Shown one piece after another: positions 31,801 to 40,649 of a stretch of DNA of 64,000 bases (position 1 is the first letter of the stretch; each line of letters begins with the position of its first letter). The notes below the pieces were generated by a model. It was not told the origin of the DNA. It searched no databases and was given only the letters and a program-made list of their open reading frames with translations. The stretch is from Alentia gelatinosa. Its lineage: Eukaryota > Annelida > Polychaeta > Phyllodocida > Polynoidae. Location: NCBI GenBank assembly GCA_950022655.1, contig OX465584.1:57277789-57341788 (forward strand), in the 5' to 3' direction. Made by a program: the position numbers and the translations under genes.

Positions 31801-34462
31801 GGGATGAAAATGAAATCAAGGATTTCCTTGGAAAATAGGAAAACTGCCATCTCTAAGTAATAACATTCATTCTATCATGTCATACCAAGCAATAAAACAA
31901 TCAGAATATGTGTTCTGAAGGCAATGGGCCCGTCCCCTAGTGGTATATACCGACACTAAATACTTGTTCATATGCAGGGGGCTCGAGGGGCCATCCATAA
32001 AGTAAATGCGCAGAATTTCATGGCCTGTAAAGGGTTAAGTATGCCTCCTCACCTCATGATCTTGGCGGGCGGGCCGTAATCGTCCTCGTCGGAGGGGCTG
32101 TCGTAGGGGCCCGGCGGACTGTCGTAGGGGCTGTCGTAGGGTCCGGGCGGCGACCGTTCTCCTCGGAGCCGGTGGAAGGCGTCGGGCCCGGCGGGCGGCC
32201 GTCCGGGTCCCGCCGGCCAGCTCAGCTTCCCGTCCTCAGTGTCCACCTGGTCATGGTCCGTGTACTTGGCGCGCTTCTTCTTGGCCTTAGTGGAGTATAC
32301 AGGGTTTCACACTAGAGGTAAGGTTCTTATATAGAACTGCATCGAGTCGAGTGCGGTTCTGGATTTATCTCACCCTTTCTATTGTTTAAATAACAAGATA
32401 GATATAGAGGAAATATACTTAGAAAATCCACTATGCCACGGCCGTGGCGTAGTATTGTCACTTTACCAGGGTGATCGTTGAGTATATTTGTCTAATGTTA
32501 TTCCTATGGCTAAACTTGTACCAGGGGTGAGATAAAATGCAGGGTCTACGAACAGGCTAAAAAATGTAAAAGAAAATGTAAAAAAAATAATAATAAAAAA
32601 AAAAAATTAATGATTAAAAAAAAAAATTCACCAATATATCTCGACTCATTTATGGTTTGTGGTCTCGATACTTACCATCATGTTCAACAATAATATTTAT
32701 TTCTCTATTGGTGATTAATTAATACAAATACTAGTCTTCCCATGTTAAGTGTGAACTTCCAGTGTAAACTGGGCTTGTGGATTGTGAAGGGCTGGCTTTG
32801 AAGACATACAGAAATATTGACACTACACATCGAAAAGAGAGTAATCAATAATCATTGGATGATTTGCAATTGGAACTACGCTCGAAGCAAGATGACGAAA
32901 TAGTTTTGTTTTTTCCCCTTTACTAACCTTTTCTTTCTCCTTTTTTCGCTTTCGTTTTTCATGTCGCTTCTTTTTATTGTTTTTCTTTTTTGCCTCATTT
33001 TCGCCTCCTGCCTCTCCTTTCTTGATCGCTTTTATTTTTGACTCATTCTCGTCTCCCGACTCTTCATCTTCAAGAACAAAGTACTCAAAATTAAGCTGCT
33101 ATATCATTTTACAATAAATTCTGGAACTTTTTTCGATATAGATACCAATCACCAATGTCGTGATTTCATGTGACTCGATAGAAATATTCAGGGTAATCTG
33201 CAAACTGCAAGACATTCATTGTAAAATATCCTTTTCTATTTAGGTGAGTTCATAATAAAAGTAACCAAAAACAGTGCATCTGTGGTACCTTCATTTGACA
33301 CTTGCTGACTGAGCGATACAGCTTGCAGACATTACTGAGTGTAGTATACAACCATTATAAAGCGTAGCATAGATTTAGAAAGCTTGTATCCATTATCAAG
33401 TGTAATATGGCACTATAAATCTTGTACCCATTATCAAGTGTTATATGGCACTATAAATGTGTTGCCATTAAGTACAATATGAAGAGATAAAGGTTGCAGA
33501 CATTACTAAGTCAAAGTGTAGTATGGAGTGTTAAAACATGCAGAAATTATCATATATAAAACCAGAGATGTCACTTGGTGTCATGCAGATATACATGTAA
33601 CAAAAAAATGTATTTCATGTGAAATTTACTGCCTTAGAGAGACTTAGAAAACATGGAAAACACATCGTTGTTTGCCATGGAATGCGGCTGGCATGAGTGG
33701 AGAGGAACTACAATGTCAATGAGGCCCAATTCATTTTCTCTTAGTTTTACATAAGAATAAAGAATTCTACTAACTAGAAATGAAAACAAGGAAAGCTGCC
33801 ATCTCTGCAAAGTGTAATATGGAAGGATGTTCAAACACTCACCCTCCCTGGGTTTGTTCTCTGTGTCGCTCTCACTGTCACTTGGAGAGTTCCTCCCAGG
33901 TCTATGGGGTGATAACTGTGGAGGACCCTGTTCAGTGGGCACATCGTCAATCTCCCCATCTTCCAGCTCTCCGTCCTCCAGGTCGCCTGGGTCAACGGCG
34001 TTCACAGGGTCTGAAGCCGACAGCTCGTTGGGGTCTTCCCTGTCCAGTTGCGGGGCCTCGTCTTGGTGGCCAGATGTGTGACGGTGCCGCCGGCTATGTC
34101 GGTGCTTCTGTTCACCTCGGTGTCGCCGCCGGCTCGACCGGCTCTTATGGGACCGCCCCTCATGTGAGGGTGACTTGGAGAGGTGTCCTGGCCGTGGAGA
34201 TGTGGGCTCCTGGTCAGGGTAGTCTTGGCTGGCTGTGTCCATAGGTTCTTCCTCCAGGGTGGGAGGGGCATCGTGCTGTGGGGCATCTTGCTCCAGGTCT
34301 GGTTCCTCCTCGGTAGGGGGCTCTGGTGGTGGTGGTTCTGGCGCGGCGGCTTCTTCCGTTGGAAGTGCTGGGGGGAGGTCTTCCTGTGGCGTGAACTTGG
34401 CCATCATGGCCTCTGGGTCGTACTCCTGTGTGTCCTCATCATCATCGTAGAAGAATGGAGTC
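18384..34462 (-). CDS. ZC3H4: ZC3H4/ZC3H6-type CCCH zinc-finger protein, 13 coding exons seen
   Basis: Exons on the minus strand: 34462-33843, 33067-32928, 32285-32053, 30826-30676, 30183-30028, 29356-29245, 28545-28436, 26925-26811, 25041-24426, 24132-23789, 23015-22842, 21648-21390, 19893-18384. All phases agree, giving about 1,512 codons; human ZC3H4 has ~1,300. Order of parts: acidic/proline-rich N-terminus with [14 protein letters not shown], a Lys/Arg-rich nuclear stretch, a Gln tract, three CCCH fingers (CX7CX5CX3H twice, then CX8CX5CX3H), an [12 protein letters not shown] motif, a [12 protein letters not shown] motif, a [10 protein letters not shown] motif, about 17 DPR repeats and the terminal [12 protein letters not shown]. 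Each has a counterpart in vertebrate ZC3H4/ZC3H6. Mammalian ZC3H4 acts in the nucleus with WDR82 to end unproductive Pol II transcription; the same role here is inferred. Whether it is the single ancestor of ZC3H4 and ZC3H6 needs a tree. The start codon is unresolved. Confidence 0.9.
20037..20297 (+). mobile_element. hAT-like MITE, family A copy with 8-bp target duplication
   Basis: Starts cagggatgtcagttgg and ends aaaaactgacatctctg. It is flanked by ttttaata (20,029-20,036) and ttttaatt (20,298-20,305), an 8-bp direct repeat with one mismatch, as expected for hAT elements. Lies in the intron between ZC3H4-like exons L and M. Confidence 0.8.
20627..20650. repeat. Poly-C tract
   Basis: About 20 consecutive cytosines in the exon L-M intron; a likely sequencing or assembly length error site. 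Confidence 0.8.
21390..21648 (-). CDS. ZC3H4: ZC3H4-like exon [10 protein letters not shown] motif
   Basis: Encodes [19 protein letters not shown], the counterpart of the GNWYSSDEDEGGSS block in human ZC3H4. A short leucine-rich helix ([10 protein letters not shown]) and a Pro/Gln-rich region follow. Exit phase 2 at gtaggc. Confidence 0.9.
21826..21940 (+). repeat. Short retroelement-like fragment with CTGAAGAAG...GACGAAACGTC hairpin
   Basis: A 6-bp stem (gtctga/tcagac) is enclosed by ctgaaga and gaaac, followed by cgtcgcaac. Similar hairpins sit at ~44,603 (+) and ~51,966-52,005 (-). The layout recalls the 3'-region signature of Penelope-like or other retroelements, and superficially a hammerhead core. 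Confidence 0.4.
22482..22737 (+). mobile_element. MITE, family B copy
   Basis: Begins cagggatgccagttag and ends gaaaactggcatccctg. The internal block atcatgggctgtggctgaattg is shared with ~14,150 and, inverted, with ~54,005 and ~55,415. Confidence 0.65.
22842..23015 (-). CDS. ZC3H4: ZC3H4-like exon K, conserved [13 protein letters not shown] helix
   Basis: Encodes [19 protein letters not shown], then [19 protein letters not shown], matching LPSAQRALYLRIQQKQQ in human ZC3H4. Entry phase 1 after gtttcag, exit phase 1 at gtaggt. Confidence 0.9.
23098..23385 (-). mobile_element. tRNA-derived SINE, full-length copy
   Basis: On the minus strand the head reads tttgctcagtggtaaag (A box) and, about 60 bases on, gggtttgagtccc (B box, 23,310-23,322). 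A body shared with 57,766-58,075 follows, ending attggatgttaaactacc. Not a working tRNA: no cloverleaf with intact acceptor stem was found. Confidence 0.75.
23789..24132 (-). CDS. ZC3H4: ZC3H4-like exon J, Pro/Gly/Met-rich with Gln tract
   Basis: Starts [16 protein letters not shown], has repeated PPGM units, then a Gln/His tract and [13 protein letters not shown]. Its acceptor (tcttacag) lies 9 bases from the end of a MITE that fills most of the preceding intron. Donor gtaagt, exit phase 1. Confidence 0.85.
24142..24405 (+). mobile_element. hAT-like MITE, family A copy filling an intron
   Basis: Occupies 264 of the 293 bases of the intron between exons I and J. One end is 9 bases from the 3' splice site of exon J, the other 20 bases from the donor of exon I. 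Read on the gene's strand, the MITE end supplies AACTGACAT, a good branch-point match about 16 bases before the AG. Confidence 0.75.
24426..25041 (-). CDS. ZC3H4: ZC3H4-like exon I, Gln tracts and [12 protein letters not shown] motif
   Basis: Begins [18 protein letters not shown], passes two glutamine tracts, then [16 protein letters not shown], the counterpart of IPSLFEIVV in vertebrate ZC3H4/ZC3H6. The rest is low-complexity Met/Gly/Pro ([17 protein letters not shown]). Donor gtgagt, exit phase 2. Confidence 0.9.
25243..25460. mobile_element. MITE, 'gggcccgtttaat' family copy (diverged)
   Basis: Resembles the clearer copy at 57,481-57,701: gggacccgtttaattatct at one end, aagggccttcctagattata at the other, and a shared cttatggacgac core. 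Confidence 0.5.
25770..26015 (+). mobile_element. hAT-like MITE, family A copy
   Basis: Starts cagggatgtcagttgg and ends aaaactaacatctctg, with the family's internal ggttcaaaccag and gaggcaaaatcat blocks. In the exon H-I intron. Confidence 0.7.
26390..26760 (+). repeat. Local duplication next to exon H
   Basis: The ~190-bp stretch around 26,428-26,560 (tttatgtatcagtgtatgtacggata, then agagagaagtcctggtgcggg) is repeated nearly unchanged at 26,620-26,752; a weaker third copy starts near 25,728 (gaagaccagtgtatg) and 26,093. The last copy abuts 26,755, just below exon H. Confidence 0.6.
26811..26925 (-). CDS. ZC3H4: ZC3H4-like exon H, His/Gln-rich linker
   Basis: Encodes [16 protein letters not shown] and a His/Pro/Gly-rich linker ending SPSKRG. 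Entry phase 0 after tatttcag, exit phase 1 at gtaagt. No domain recognised. Confidence 0.8.
28065..28369 (+). mobile_element. hAT-like MITE, family A long variant, with target duplication
   Basis: Begins gggatgtcagttgggg and ends ctaccatctctg. It is bounded by identical gtttggtga at 28,056-28,064 and 28,370-28,378, an 8-9 bp target-site duplication. In the exon G-H intron, just below exon G. Confidence 0.8.
28436..28545 (-). CDS. ZC3H4: ZC3H4-like exon G, CCCH finger 3
   Basis: Enters after an intron ending in AC. Joining gives YMHSDYPC, aligned with the human YMHGDFPC. Finger 3 is [20 protein letters not shown] (CX8CX5CX3H), followed by [13 protein letters not shown]. Exit phase 0 at gtaagt. 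Confidence 0.9.
28546..29244 (-). other. ZC3H4: U12-type AT-AC intron of the ZC3H4-like gene
   Basis: Read on the minus strand, the intron starts ATATCCTTTT at 29,244 (the U12 5' splice site consensus is RTATCCTTT) and ends ...ttccttcactctgcattac at 28,546. TTCCTTCAC (28,556-28,564) resembles the U12 branch-site consensus TTCCTTRAY, 11-12 bases before the terminal AC. Reading through keeps the frame and restores the conserved YMH-x-DYPCK finger spacing. Confidence 0.85.
29245..29356 (-). CDS. ZC3H4: ZC3H4-like exon F, CCCH fingers 1-2
   Basis: Starts GKNCTFSHD (end of finger 1) and runs through [19 protein letters not shown] (finger 2, CX7CX5CX3H). The exon ends one base into the next codon at a donor reading ATATCCTTTT, a U12-type AT-AC 5' splice site. 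No usable GT donor exists at this point. Confidence 0.9.
29457..29943. mobile_element. Foldback MITE with ~80-bp inverted ends
   Basis: Left arm: ttattacccatctaatacag, then gtctccatactaaacctatgg and acagatcgctactaag. The right arm is its inverse, ending gtatcaggtgggtaataa. The inner half carries further inverted segments (gaatacggaaagctgtattc). In the exon E-F intron. Confidence 0.75.
30028..30183 (-). CDS. ZC3H4: ZC3H4-like exon E, first half of CCCH finger 1
   Basis: Encodes [10 protein letters not shown], a basic helix-like stretch, then [16 protein letters not shown], the first two cysteines of finger 1. The remaining Cys and His are in the next exon. Phase 0 at both ends; donor gtgagt. 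Confidence 0.9.
30407..30587 (+). mobile_element. MITE, family C copy (cagggataaaagtcggg)
   Basis: Starts cagggataaaagtcgggact and ends ggaaaacttgcagccctg. Related inverted copies lie at ~51,040-51,345 and 56,502-56,685. Confidence 0.6.
30676..30826 (-). CDS. ZC3H4: ZC3H4-like exon D, polyglutamine tract
   Basis: Encodes RKSSKK, then about 24 glutamines broken by two histidines, then [13 protein letters not shown]. The tract is a mix of CAA and CAG codons, which should limit repeat expansion. Entry phase 2, exit phase 0 at gtacgt. Confidence 0.85.
30990..31583. repeat. Tandem dimer of a ~297-bp double-hairpin foldback repeat
   Basis: Unit 1 starts at 30,990 and unit 2 at ~31,287 (both tatagaggaaacc). 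Each unit holds a near-perfect palindrome (tttagggtctgagct ... gagctctgaccctaaa, with gattcaaatgagatgggat against its inverse) and a second inverted pair (tatctcaccc ... ggggtgagata). A single unit recurs at 37,027-37,322. Located in the exon C-D intron. Confidence 0.8.
32053..32285 (-). CDS. ZC3H4: ZC3H4-like exon C, PYDSP repeats
   Basis: Starts [12 protein letters not shown] and ends [10 protein letters not shown]. Contains three PYDSP units in a Pro/Gly-rich segment. Donor gtgagg, exit phase 2. GC content is far above the flanking introns. Acceptor ccactaag is only moderate, so the start is the least certain splice site of the gene. Confidence 0.75.
32928..33067 (-). CDS. ZC3H4: ZC3H4-like exon B, Lys/Arg-rich
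   Basis: Phase 1 entry after cttgaag, phase 0 exit at gttagt. Encodes an acidic start ([10 protein letters not shown]) followed by a highly basic run ending [10 protein letters not shown], which matches the basic nuclear-localisation-like stretch of vertebrate ZC3H4. Confidence 0.85.
33563..33807 (+). mobile_element. hAT-like MITE, family A copy
   Basis: Starts cagagatgtcacttgg and ends aagctgccatctctg. In the exon A-B intron, 35 bases short of exon A's donor. Confidence 0.6.
33843..34462 (-). CDS. ZC3H4: ZC3H4-like exon A (most 5' secure coding exon)
   Basis: Acceptor ttattacag precedes G-ACT-CCA; donor gtgagt follows at 33,842. It encodes [19 protein letters not shown], a Pro/Glu-rich stretch, an Arg/His/Ser-rich stretch and the [14 protein letters not shown] signature shared with vertebrate ZC3H4 and ZC3H6 N-termini. 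The exon begins with the third base of a codon, so either a coding exon lies upstream or translation starts at the Met-Met in GCCATGATGG near 34,415. Confidence 0.85.
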
Positions 34463-34742
34463 CTGTAATAAAGAGTCAAATATATAGAAGAGGCTCCTGT
34501 TTCGGTACCTAAAACACCGGTATTTTATTTCAGGTATACAGTAACACCCCCCTTAAGAAGACACCCTTCGTTGCAGACCGAAGGTTCACCTTAAGTGGAA
34601 TAAACTCAAAACATCTAATGGATGGGAATAAATCTGTTCCTAGCAAAGGTATCTCCTAAAGAGGGGTGCCCTTTAAGCAAAGTTCCCTTGTATTTAGGAT
34701 GGGGGGCTTGTTCATTTTTACAGCCCTGTTTCTATATATCGA

Positions 34743-34966
34743 GGGATGTCAGAAAAAGTGAAGGTATTTGTTATGTGGAATTTATTGCCTCAGAGACAGA
34801 AAATATGGTGGGATTGAGGATGTGTGGGGAGCTTGAGGTTTAAACCACTGTTTTTTTGCTATGAATCAAACTCACATTTTTTTATTATCTTTGTTTTATG
34901 GCAGAAAAAATAGTTCTATAAACTTGAAATAAGAGCAAGGATTTCCTTGGAAAACTATCATCTCTG
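34743..34966 (+). mobile_element. hAT-like MITE, family A copy
   Basis: Starts gggatgtcagaaaaagtg and ends gaaaactatcatctctg; internal gaggtttaaaccactg. Upstream of exon A, so within the 5' intron of the ZC3H4-like gene. Confidence 0.6.
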
Positions 34967-37026
34967 CCCCCAGAATATGTTCCCTTTTCAGTAGCTATTC
35001 AAACCAGAACTTCTTTCCTCATGTTTTCTTTTGGCACAATGCCATAAAGAGGTTATATCTCCTGTGATAAGACCTTAGACTTGAGACACCCAAGAGGCTC
35101 TTTACTCAGGGATGTCAGCAGCCCTTGGAGAATATCCTTGAAGTTATTTGCTGGGACGAACTCCCCACCAGACCACAATGAACAACCTTACTGGGAACCC
35201 AAAAACGATGTAAACTGTTTCCTCTGGTGGGTAGGACTGGTACTACAGTCTGTGCTCTCCAAGCAGAGCCCTATCTCCCATGTCCTATTTATGTTAAACC
35301 AAATATAAACATGGGAGATTGTAGGATGAAGTTGGTTCCTGGTGTTAGCTATGCATTCAAAGTGGTTTGTATGGTAACAGTGCAAGGGTTTTAGGAATTT
35401 CAGGGATTGTCATCCATGCAATGTCTATAGGGAGCTTGTCAGGGAGAACCCTGAAAATGATGGAAGTAATAATGCACACATTTACAGGGAAATTGGGTAA
35501 ATAGAGTTCCTGAAACAATATGGGGTTTACATACACATGTTGTATTGAGGCCTTTTAACAGCGACAAAAATATCTTTGTGTTTTATAAAAATCAGATTTC
35601 ACAGATTTCATAGCACTCTGACAACCATGTTTACTTAAAGAGTACACCATTGACCCAAACAATAATCATAGATATTTTCAATTTTTGTTTCATCAAGTTA
35701 ATGAAATAAGTCTTCACAAGAACACACACAGTATTGAGGGGAGAGCCCTGGAAAATGTGACTATCTTTGTATCTGTCTTCTGCTAAGAGCGATTTATGAG
35801 ACATTGAATAGGCACAATCTCCTAATACAATTATGCTGACATGACACTTCTCATAAATATGACTCATAATCTCTTGGTTCTTAATTTCCCATGGACTCTT
35901 TCTCCACACGTTCACCCACCTCGTTATTCACACATTTAGAGGGATTTTGGTAATAGAAAATGAATTAGTTTGGCATGCGCTGTATTTTAAACAGGGTTGT
36001 CAGTTGGGGGTCAGAAAAAAAGGTGGAAAACTCTTGTGGAATTTGCTGCTTCAGAGAGCCTGAGATAATGCGGAAACATCTCGGTGTCGGCCACATCATG
36101 GGGCTGAGGGTCATTTTTACAGATGGGTGATTGGGAAAATGATTCTACTTTCGATTTATATAACACTAGAGCGGGTTTCTGATATATTAAACAGTATAAT
36201 CTGAATAGCTTAGTAGTGGTTATCATTAGATCCGCTTCTTACAGAATATCTACAAAGTGGGTACTGGTTGCGTGGATGTCACAGTCACTATATGGGCAGC
36301 AACAAACACGTTGGTTTTTGTTGTTGTTTTTTTTCTGGACAATTTTCTCAATCTGGGTCAGACGCTTGGTCCAAGATCGTAGCTTCTGGTAGAGCAGGGC
36401 TTTTGCATTACTCGGCTAATTTAAGTGTGCTGCTATCTCCATTCTAGGTACTTGATACTGACTGGTGAGTTTTGTGAATTCTGACGTAGACTTGGGGGTG
36501 ACATCATGTTAGAAGTTCGTTAAATTGGGTCAAAAAATGGCGGATGCAAATTTTTGAAAGAGTGGGAGGAGCTAAAGGACATTTACTGGAACTCAGGGAT
36601 GGTGATGGCATTTTGGATTACAAACATAACCCAGTGGAAATCGGCGGGGGCCTGGTAAGGCCCCCAGCAGAGGTCTTGGAAGCTTATGGAAATTGAGCTT
36701 TTTAGATTTTTAGAATTTCAATGCTGTGAACCCCCACCTCCCAAAAAAATTTATATTCTCACTGGATTAAATTTTTGTTAACCATGGCCCTTGCTGTCAG
36801 GAAAATAAAAGGCGAAAAGCTGCCATTCTCCTCATGCCTCATTGACAAGTCCTGTGCCACAGGATGACCAGGGGGCATGTGAAAACCTAGTGGAGGAGCG
36901 TCACATCATGGATATCTAGGACTCATTGGAGTTGGGTTTGCCTAAAGTCTCATACAAACAAACAGCTCTCAAGCTGGACCCTTAATCAGTACAACAGCCT
37001 CATTCAGTTCGGTGGTGGTGGGGGTT
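34967..37026. other. 5' intronic region of the ZC3H4-like gene, no exon seen
   Basis: A truncated family-A MITE begins at ~35,994 (cagggttgtcagttgggg). No reading frame here resembles the gene's N-terminus, and no convincing coding exon with a phase-2 donor was found. Confidence 0.4.
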
Positions 37027-37322
37027 TATAGAGGAAACCAATGAAAGTTTAGGGTCTGAGCTCGTATCCCATCGAGTTTGAATCACATAGTAATTTAAAA
37101 GGCTTCGCCTTGTGAATTGCTATGTGATTCAAATGAGATGGGATTGAGCTCTGACCCTAAACTTGAATGAGTTTCTGAATTTATCACACCCTTAATATTG
37201 ACTAATGGGCTAATATTTGTGACATTATCCCCCATTGGATATTTTTCCTAAATATCTAATGGATGTTAGATACGAGTTTCCAATGTTAAGTCTATGGAGA
37301 AAAAATATCTGGGGTGAGATAA
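37027..37322. repeat. Double-hairpin foldback repeat, single unit
   Basis: Same layout as the dimer at 30,990-31,583, including tttagggtctgagctcgtat, the inverted gagctctgaccctaaac, and the tatttttcctaaatatct block. Confidence 0.8.
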
Positions 37323-38930
37323 ATATCAAATATTGGGCTTTAAGATCCACCAACAGTTGGGGTTTGTGTTATCAGATATTGGTCTCCCAGACGCACCAAT
37401 GCTGATTTTATTTTATCCCTTTAACTGTAGAGCTAACCCAGAGGGCATTGCATAAATTTCCATTTTTAAAACCAAAAGAACCTCTTGTTACAGGTTCTCT
37501 CATATACATCTTTTTTGGTAAGGGGACATCACTTTGCACTGATTAATAAACGAGATATCTAATAAAAGTAACCAAGAAACTAAAAGGTTTGAGTACAGAA
37601 CTATTGTGTTTCAAATAAGAAAATAATCTGAGGTATACGTTTTTGAAACACAATAATGAGAACATAGCGTGAAGAGTAGTGTCATATAATGGTGTTTTTT
37701 GGGGGACAACTACATTTTTAAGGGACAAGGGACCTTATCAAAACATTTTTGCAAGACATCATGGGAACATCTTATTAAATGGCCACGAGTATATTTTCAT
37801 TTTTGACATGGGATCAATAAGCAGGAAGAAGGTTTATTGAGAGTCATCATTTCAACATCGTTTCATCTTTTCTTTTGGTAGATGGTTACCATAAAGGTTC
37901 GTGATACCTCCAAGGTGTACAAATTTTTAGTCAAAAGTATGCAGAAATTATGTCAAGTTCTGGTCAGTATGTCTCACCAAGGTTGACACTTGTTGCGTTC
38001 GATCCTATTACACATCTGATCAACTGAAACTTCGCAATACACTAAGTAGCCACAGGAATTGTCCACTAAACAAACACATATAAATAGACCAAATATACTT
38101 CAGTGCAAGTATATTGGAGTTGCTATGGTGGTGCATGAAAAAAGTGGGGAAGGGTAATTAGATTAGAACGACCCCCTCCCTACAGAAATACATCAATATT
38201 TTACATTTATCTATATTTTAGATTCAAGGTGAATCTAGGCCTCGGGTATGTTCACTGGCTGAGCACAACTTTGTACCACCAACTCGAATCGATACGTGTT
38301 CCACGTGGGAATCGCAAAGTTCATGCTTTCTGAGTGGATGCTACTCTGGTTTTAACTGCAGAGCCATTCAGCAAACCTAAAACTCTAGATCAACACAAAG
38401 ATCTCAGTGTAAAACTTCAAGTGGACTGGATCCTAGTGGCACTGACAGTATAGCTCTACTTCCATTGCAAAAACATCCAAAATAAATCTTCATAAATGAT
38501 TGGTGGATGTTTTACTAACACAACCAGATCTAATTGTGTATGCTACTAAACGGAGCCAAAGCTATCAGTTTTCCTTTTTTGGTCTAAGCTAACACTGACA
38601 GCTGAAATATGAGCAGGACAAACACTTGTACAACTAAGAGCTCACACTATGAACTCAGCTTGCAAGTATTAGTTCTGAAGTTCCGTCAACAAACCATGCG
38701 ATAAAAATGAAAATATACGGCATATATAGAGTGGTTGCATGGCGATGATAAGATTAATCCAAATATGGCCCACTTTCCAAACACTATGACATAGATCTAG
38801 AGCAAAATATGGTACGTTGGTCGGCCCGTGTCAACAATATTACTGGCTTCAACTTGGAAGTCAATACCACTGGTTGAGTGACTAGAACTCGCTATGTCTG
38901 TATTGATGTTAATATGTAGCAGTGGCTTAA
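37323..38930. other. Non-coding DNA, probable 5' intron
   Basis: No gene, RNA or clear repeat was recognised. Confidence 0.35.
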
Positions 38931-39132
38931 AGTAAGACTGCAACTAAAACAGCTGTGTGGCTTGACCTAGTTCTAGATTCTGACTGTACGAGTCAGAGCT
39001 ATATTCTAACAGTACAGTCAGCAGTGGGACCCGAGTCGATGTGCCCGATCTCGCGGACTTCAGCACGACACGTCCGGCCTTGGAAACCACAGCATAACAA
39101 CTAACCACGTGACAGCCTAACACGATGGATCC

Positions 39133-39144
39133 AAGATGGCGGCC
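39133..39144 (+). promoter_or_regulatory. YY1-type motif AAGATGGCGGCC
   Basis: Exact match to the YY1 core often found just downstream of animal transcription starts. It lies in a locally GC-richer patch (39,000-39,200). It may mark an alternative promoter or first exon of the ZC3H4-like gene; there is no transcript evidence. Confidence 0.4.
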
Positions 39145-39953
39145 GTCTCGTGACCTAGATTTCACTCTGACACGACAGCACCACTTGACCACACGATAAG
39201 GGTTGTTCGCCCAATTTGATGATCTAAGTGTACTTCTAACCAAATGATCGACACAAATCACAAGCGTAACTATTCAGGGTACCAATAAAATTACTTTTTC
39301 CCATTTTAAGGCCATTTTCTTCGGCAGCGTGATAAATCGTTTTAAGGTCGTCGCAATTTAGACTATTCTACTCCAGGGGGTGAGAGGGTTACGTTTACTT
39401 TCGTTTCCACCAGATTTAGTCAATTTTGGCCCGTTTATCAGAAGTCAAAAAACGAAAATTTGGGAGCTGTATTATCAAGAGTTATTTGAGTAATTTTACA
39501 AACTTACTTCAAACAGGATTTTGCGCCCTGCCAAGCTCAGAAGTATTAAAGAAATTGATATCCCTTTCCAAATGGACTCGCCCATTGCTTGCCATGTGGC
39601 ACTTCTGAAAACGATAGGGGATTTTTCAATTTCCAATACAGACGCTAGATAGGGGGACACACTACACAGAAATATAAAAGATGTACACGTGTACATGCTA
39701 CGACGACTTACGAAAGAATAAAATTGAACATGCAACTACAGTGGAAACCCTTTGAGTCTCACTGACTTGCGGCCTCGTAGCAGATCCTTTGTTTCATTAT
39801 CATAATTTATGCATACCTTTGACAACGCTAAATACTCTCAATTTTACCTTTCAACCTGCTTAGTTTGTGGAGAAAAATGTCCCGTAAAATGTAGTAAAAT
39901 ACTTAGTGACAGGATAATAGCAAAGTAGAGATGGTTCCGGCGTGTTACTCGAC

Positions 39954-40075
39954 CTTTCTTTGGCTTCCTCCCCAGATTCTTTGTTAGCCAACCCAACCAG
40001 AGGCGGTGGGTTGGCAAACACACTTTCAAGGGACATTTGTTCGTAGATATTGGGTCGCTGGTCAGCAAATATCAT
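39954..40075 (-). CDS. Candidate upstream coding exon of the ZC3H4-like gene (speculative)
   Basis: A frame starting at 40,075 (MIFADQRPNIYEQ...) can leave at AAAG|GTCGAG with phase 2, the phase exon A requires, giving ...EEAKER joined to [10 protein letters not shown]. It sits next to a CRE/YY1 promoter-like block. The donor is weak, the residues match nothing I know in the family, and a rival phase-compatible donor (GAAAG|GTAAAA, 39,849) exists in another frame. Confidence 0.2.
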
Positions 40076-40194
40076 TCATAGGTGATCTTTACAGTCTAAA
40101 CTTTCGAATACAGTTAGAATATGTCAGTTGGGTGTCCTTTATCCTCTTGGGTTGAGACATAAATCCTGGTCTCATTGTTCGTCAATGTTGCAAT

Positions 40195-40236
40195 CATGGC
40201 GGAGTCTCAAAATGACACCCCCACCTCTGACGTCAG
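40195..40236. promoter_or_regulatory. Divergent promoter elements: CATGGCGGA and CRE TGACGTCA
   Basis: A YY1-like aatcatggcggag at 40,193-40,205 is followed by a perfect cAMP-response palindrome TGACGTCA near 40,229. On the opposite strand the YY1 core reads ccgccatga, oriented toward the ZC3H4-like gene. The block lies between the two genes. A chance 15-codon frame (ATGGCGGAGTC...) overlaps it. Confidence 0.5.
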
Positions 40237-40559
40237 AGAGTAATTTTTCGTTTGATATTTTCGACAGAAACATGCACACTTAAGGAAAAACACGACTATT
40301 TTGATTTATATTATGGATGATTATAAGATAAAGATAAAATAATATTGCATTCTTTAACTGACCAACAAATATCAATAAATTATGCAAATGAGGTGGTGAT
40401 ACACTTTGTCGAGTTTATTGAGAAGAAGAACTACATATGATTATTTATTTTATATTAAATAAAATATGATTAAAATTTTAGGATATGTTTTGTTATTCTT
40501 GTTTTAGTTTAAAATTTGAATAACATAGCTCGTGGGAAACTAACTGTAAAGAGTTCCAT

Positions 40560-40649
40560 CAACTCTACTTATACAACTTCCGGTTGAAGTACCGACATTT
40601 GTAGCGTTGTTATTTTACTGGGGAAATATTTTGCCCTCTACAACAATAG
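40560..40649 (+). promoter_or_regulatory. SUPT5H: Candidate SPT5 first (5' UTR) exon with ETS-like site
   Basis: An acttccggttgaag ETS-type core (40,575-40,588) precedes a short sequence that ends at a strong donor, aatag|gtaagaag (GT at 40,650). The first SPT5 coding exon opens after an intron acceptor at 44,226, so a 5' UTR exon must exist upstream and this is the best candidate. Confidence 0.45.

Noticed and set aside
40200..40247. Short frame ATGGCGGAGTC... (15 codons) as a first coding exon
   Set aside because: It is on + while its position fits a YY1/CRE promoter block; it ends in a stop without a good donor and does not match the SPT5 start, which is clear at 44,245.
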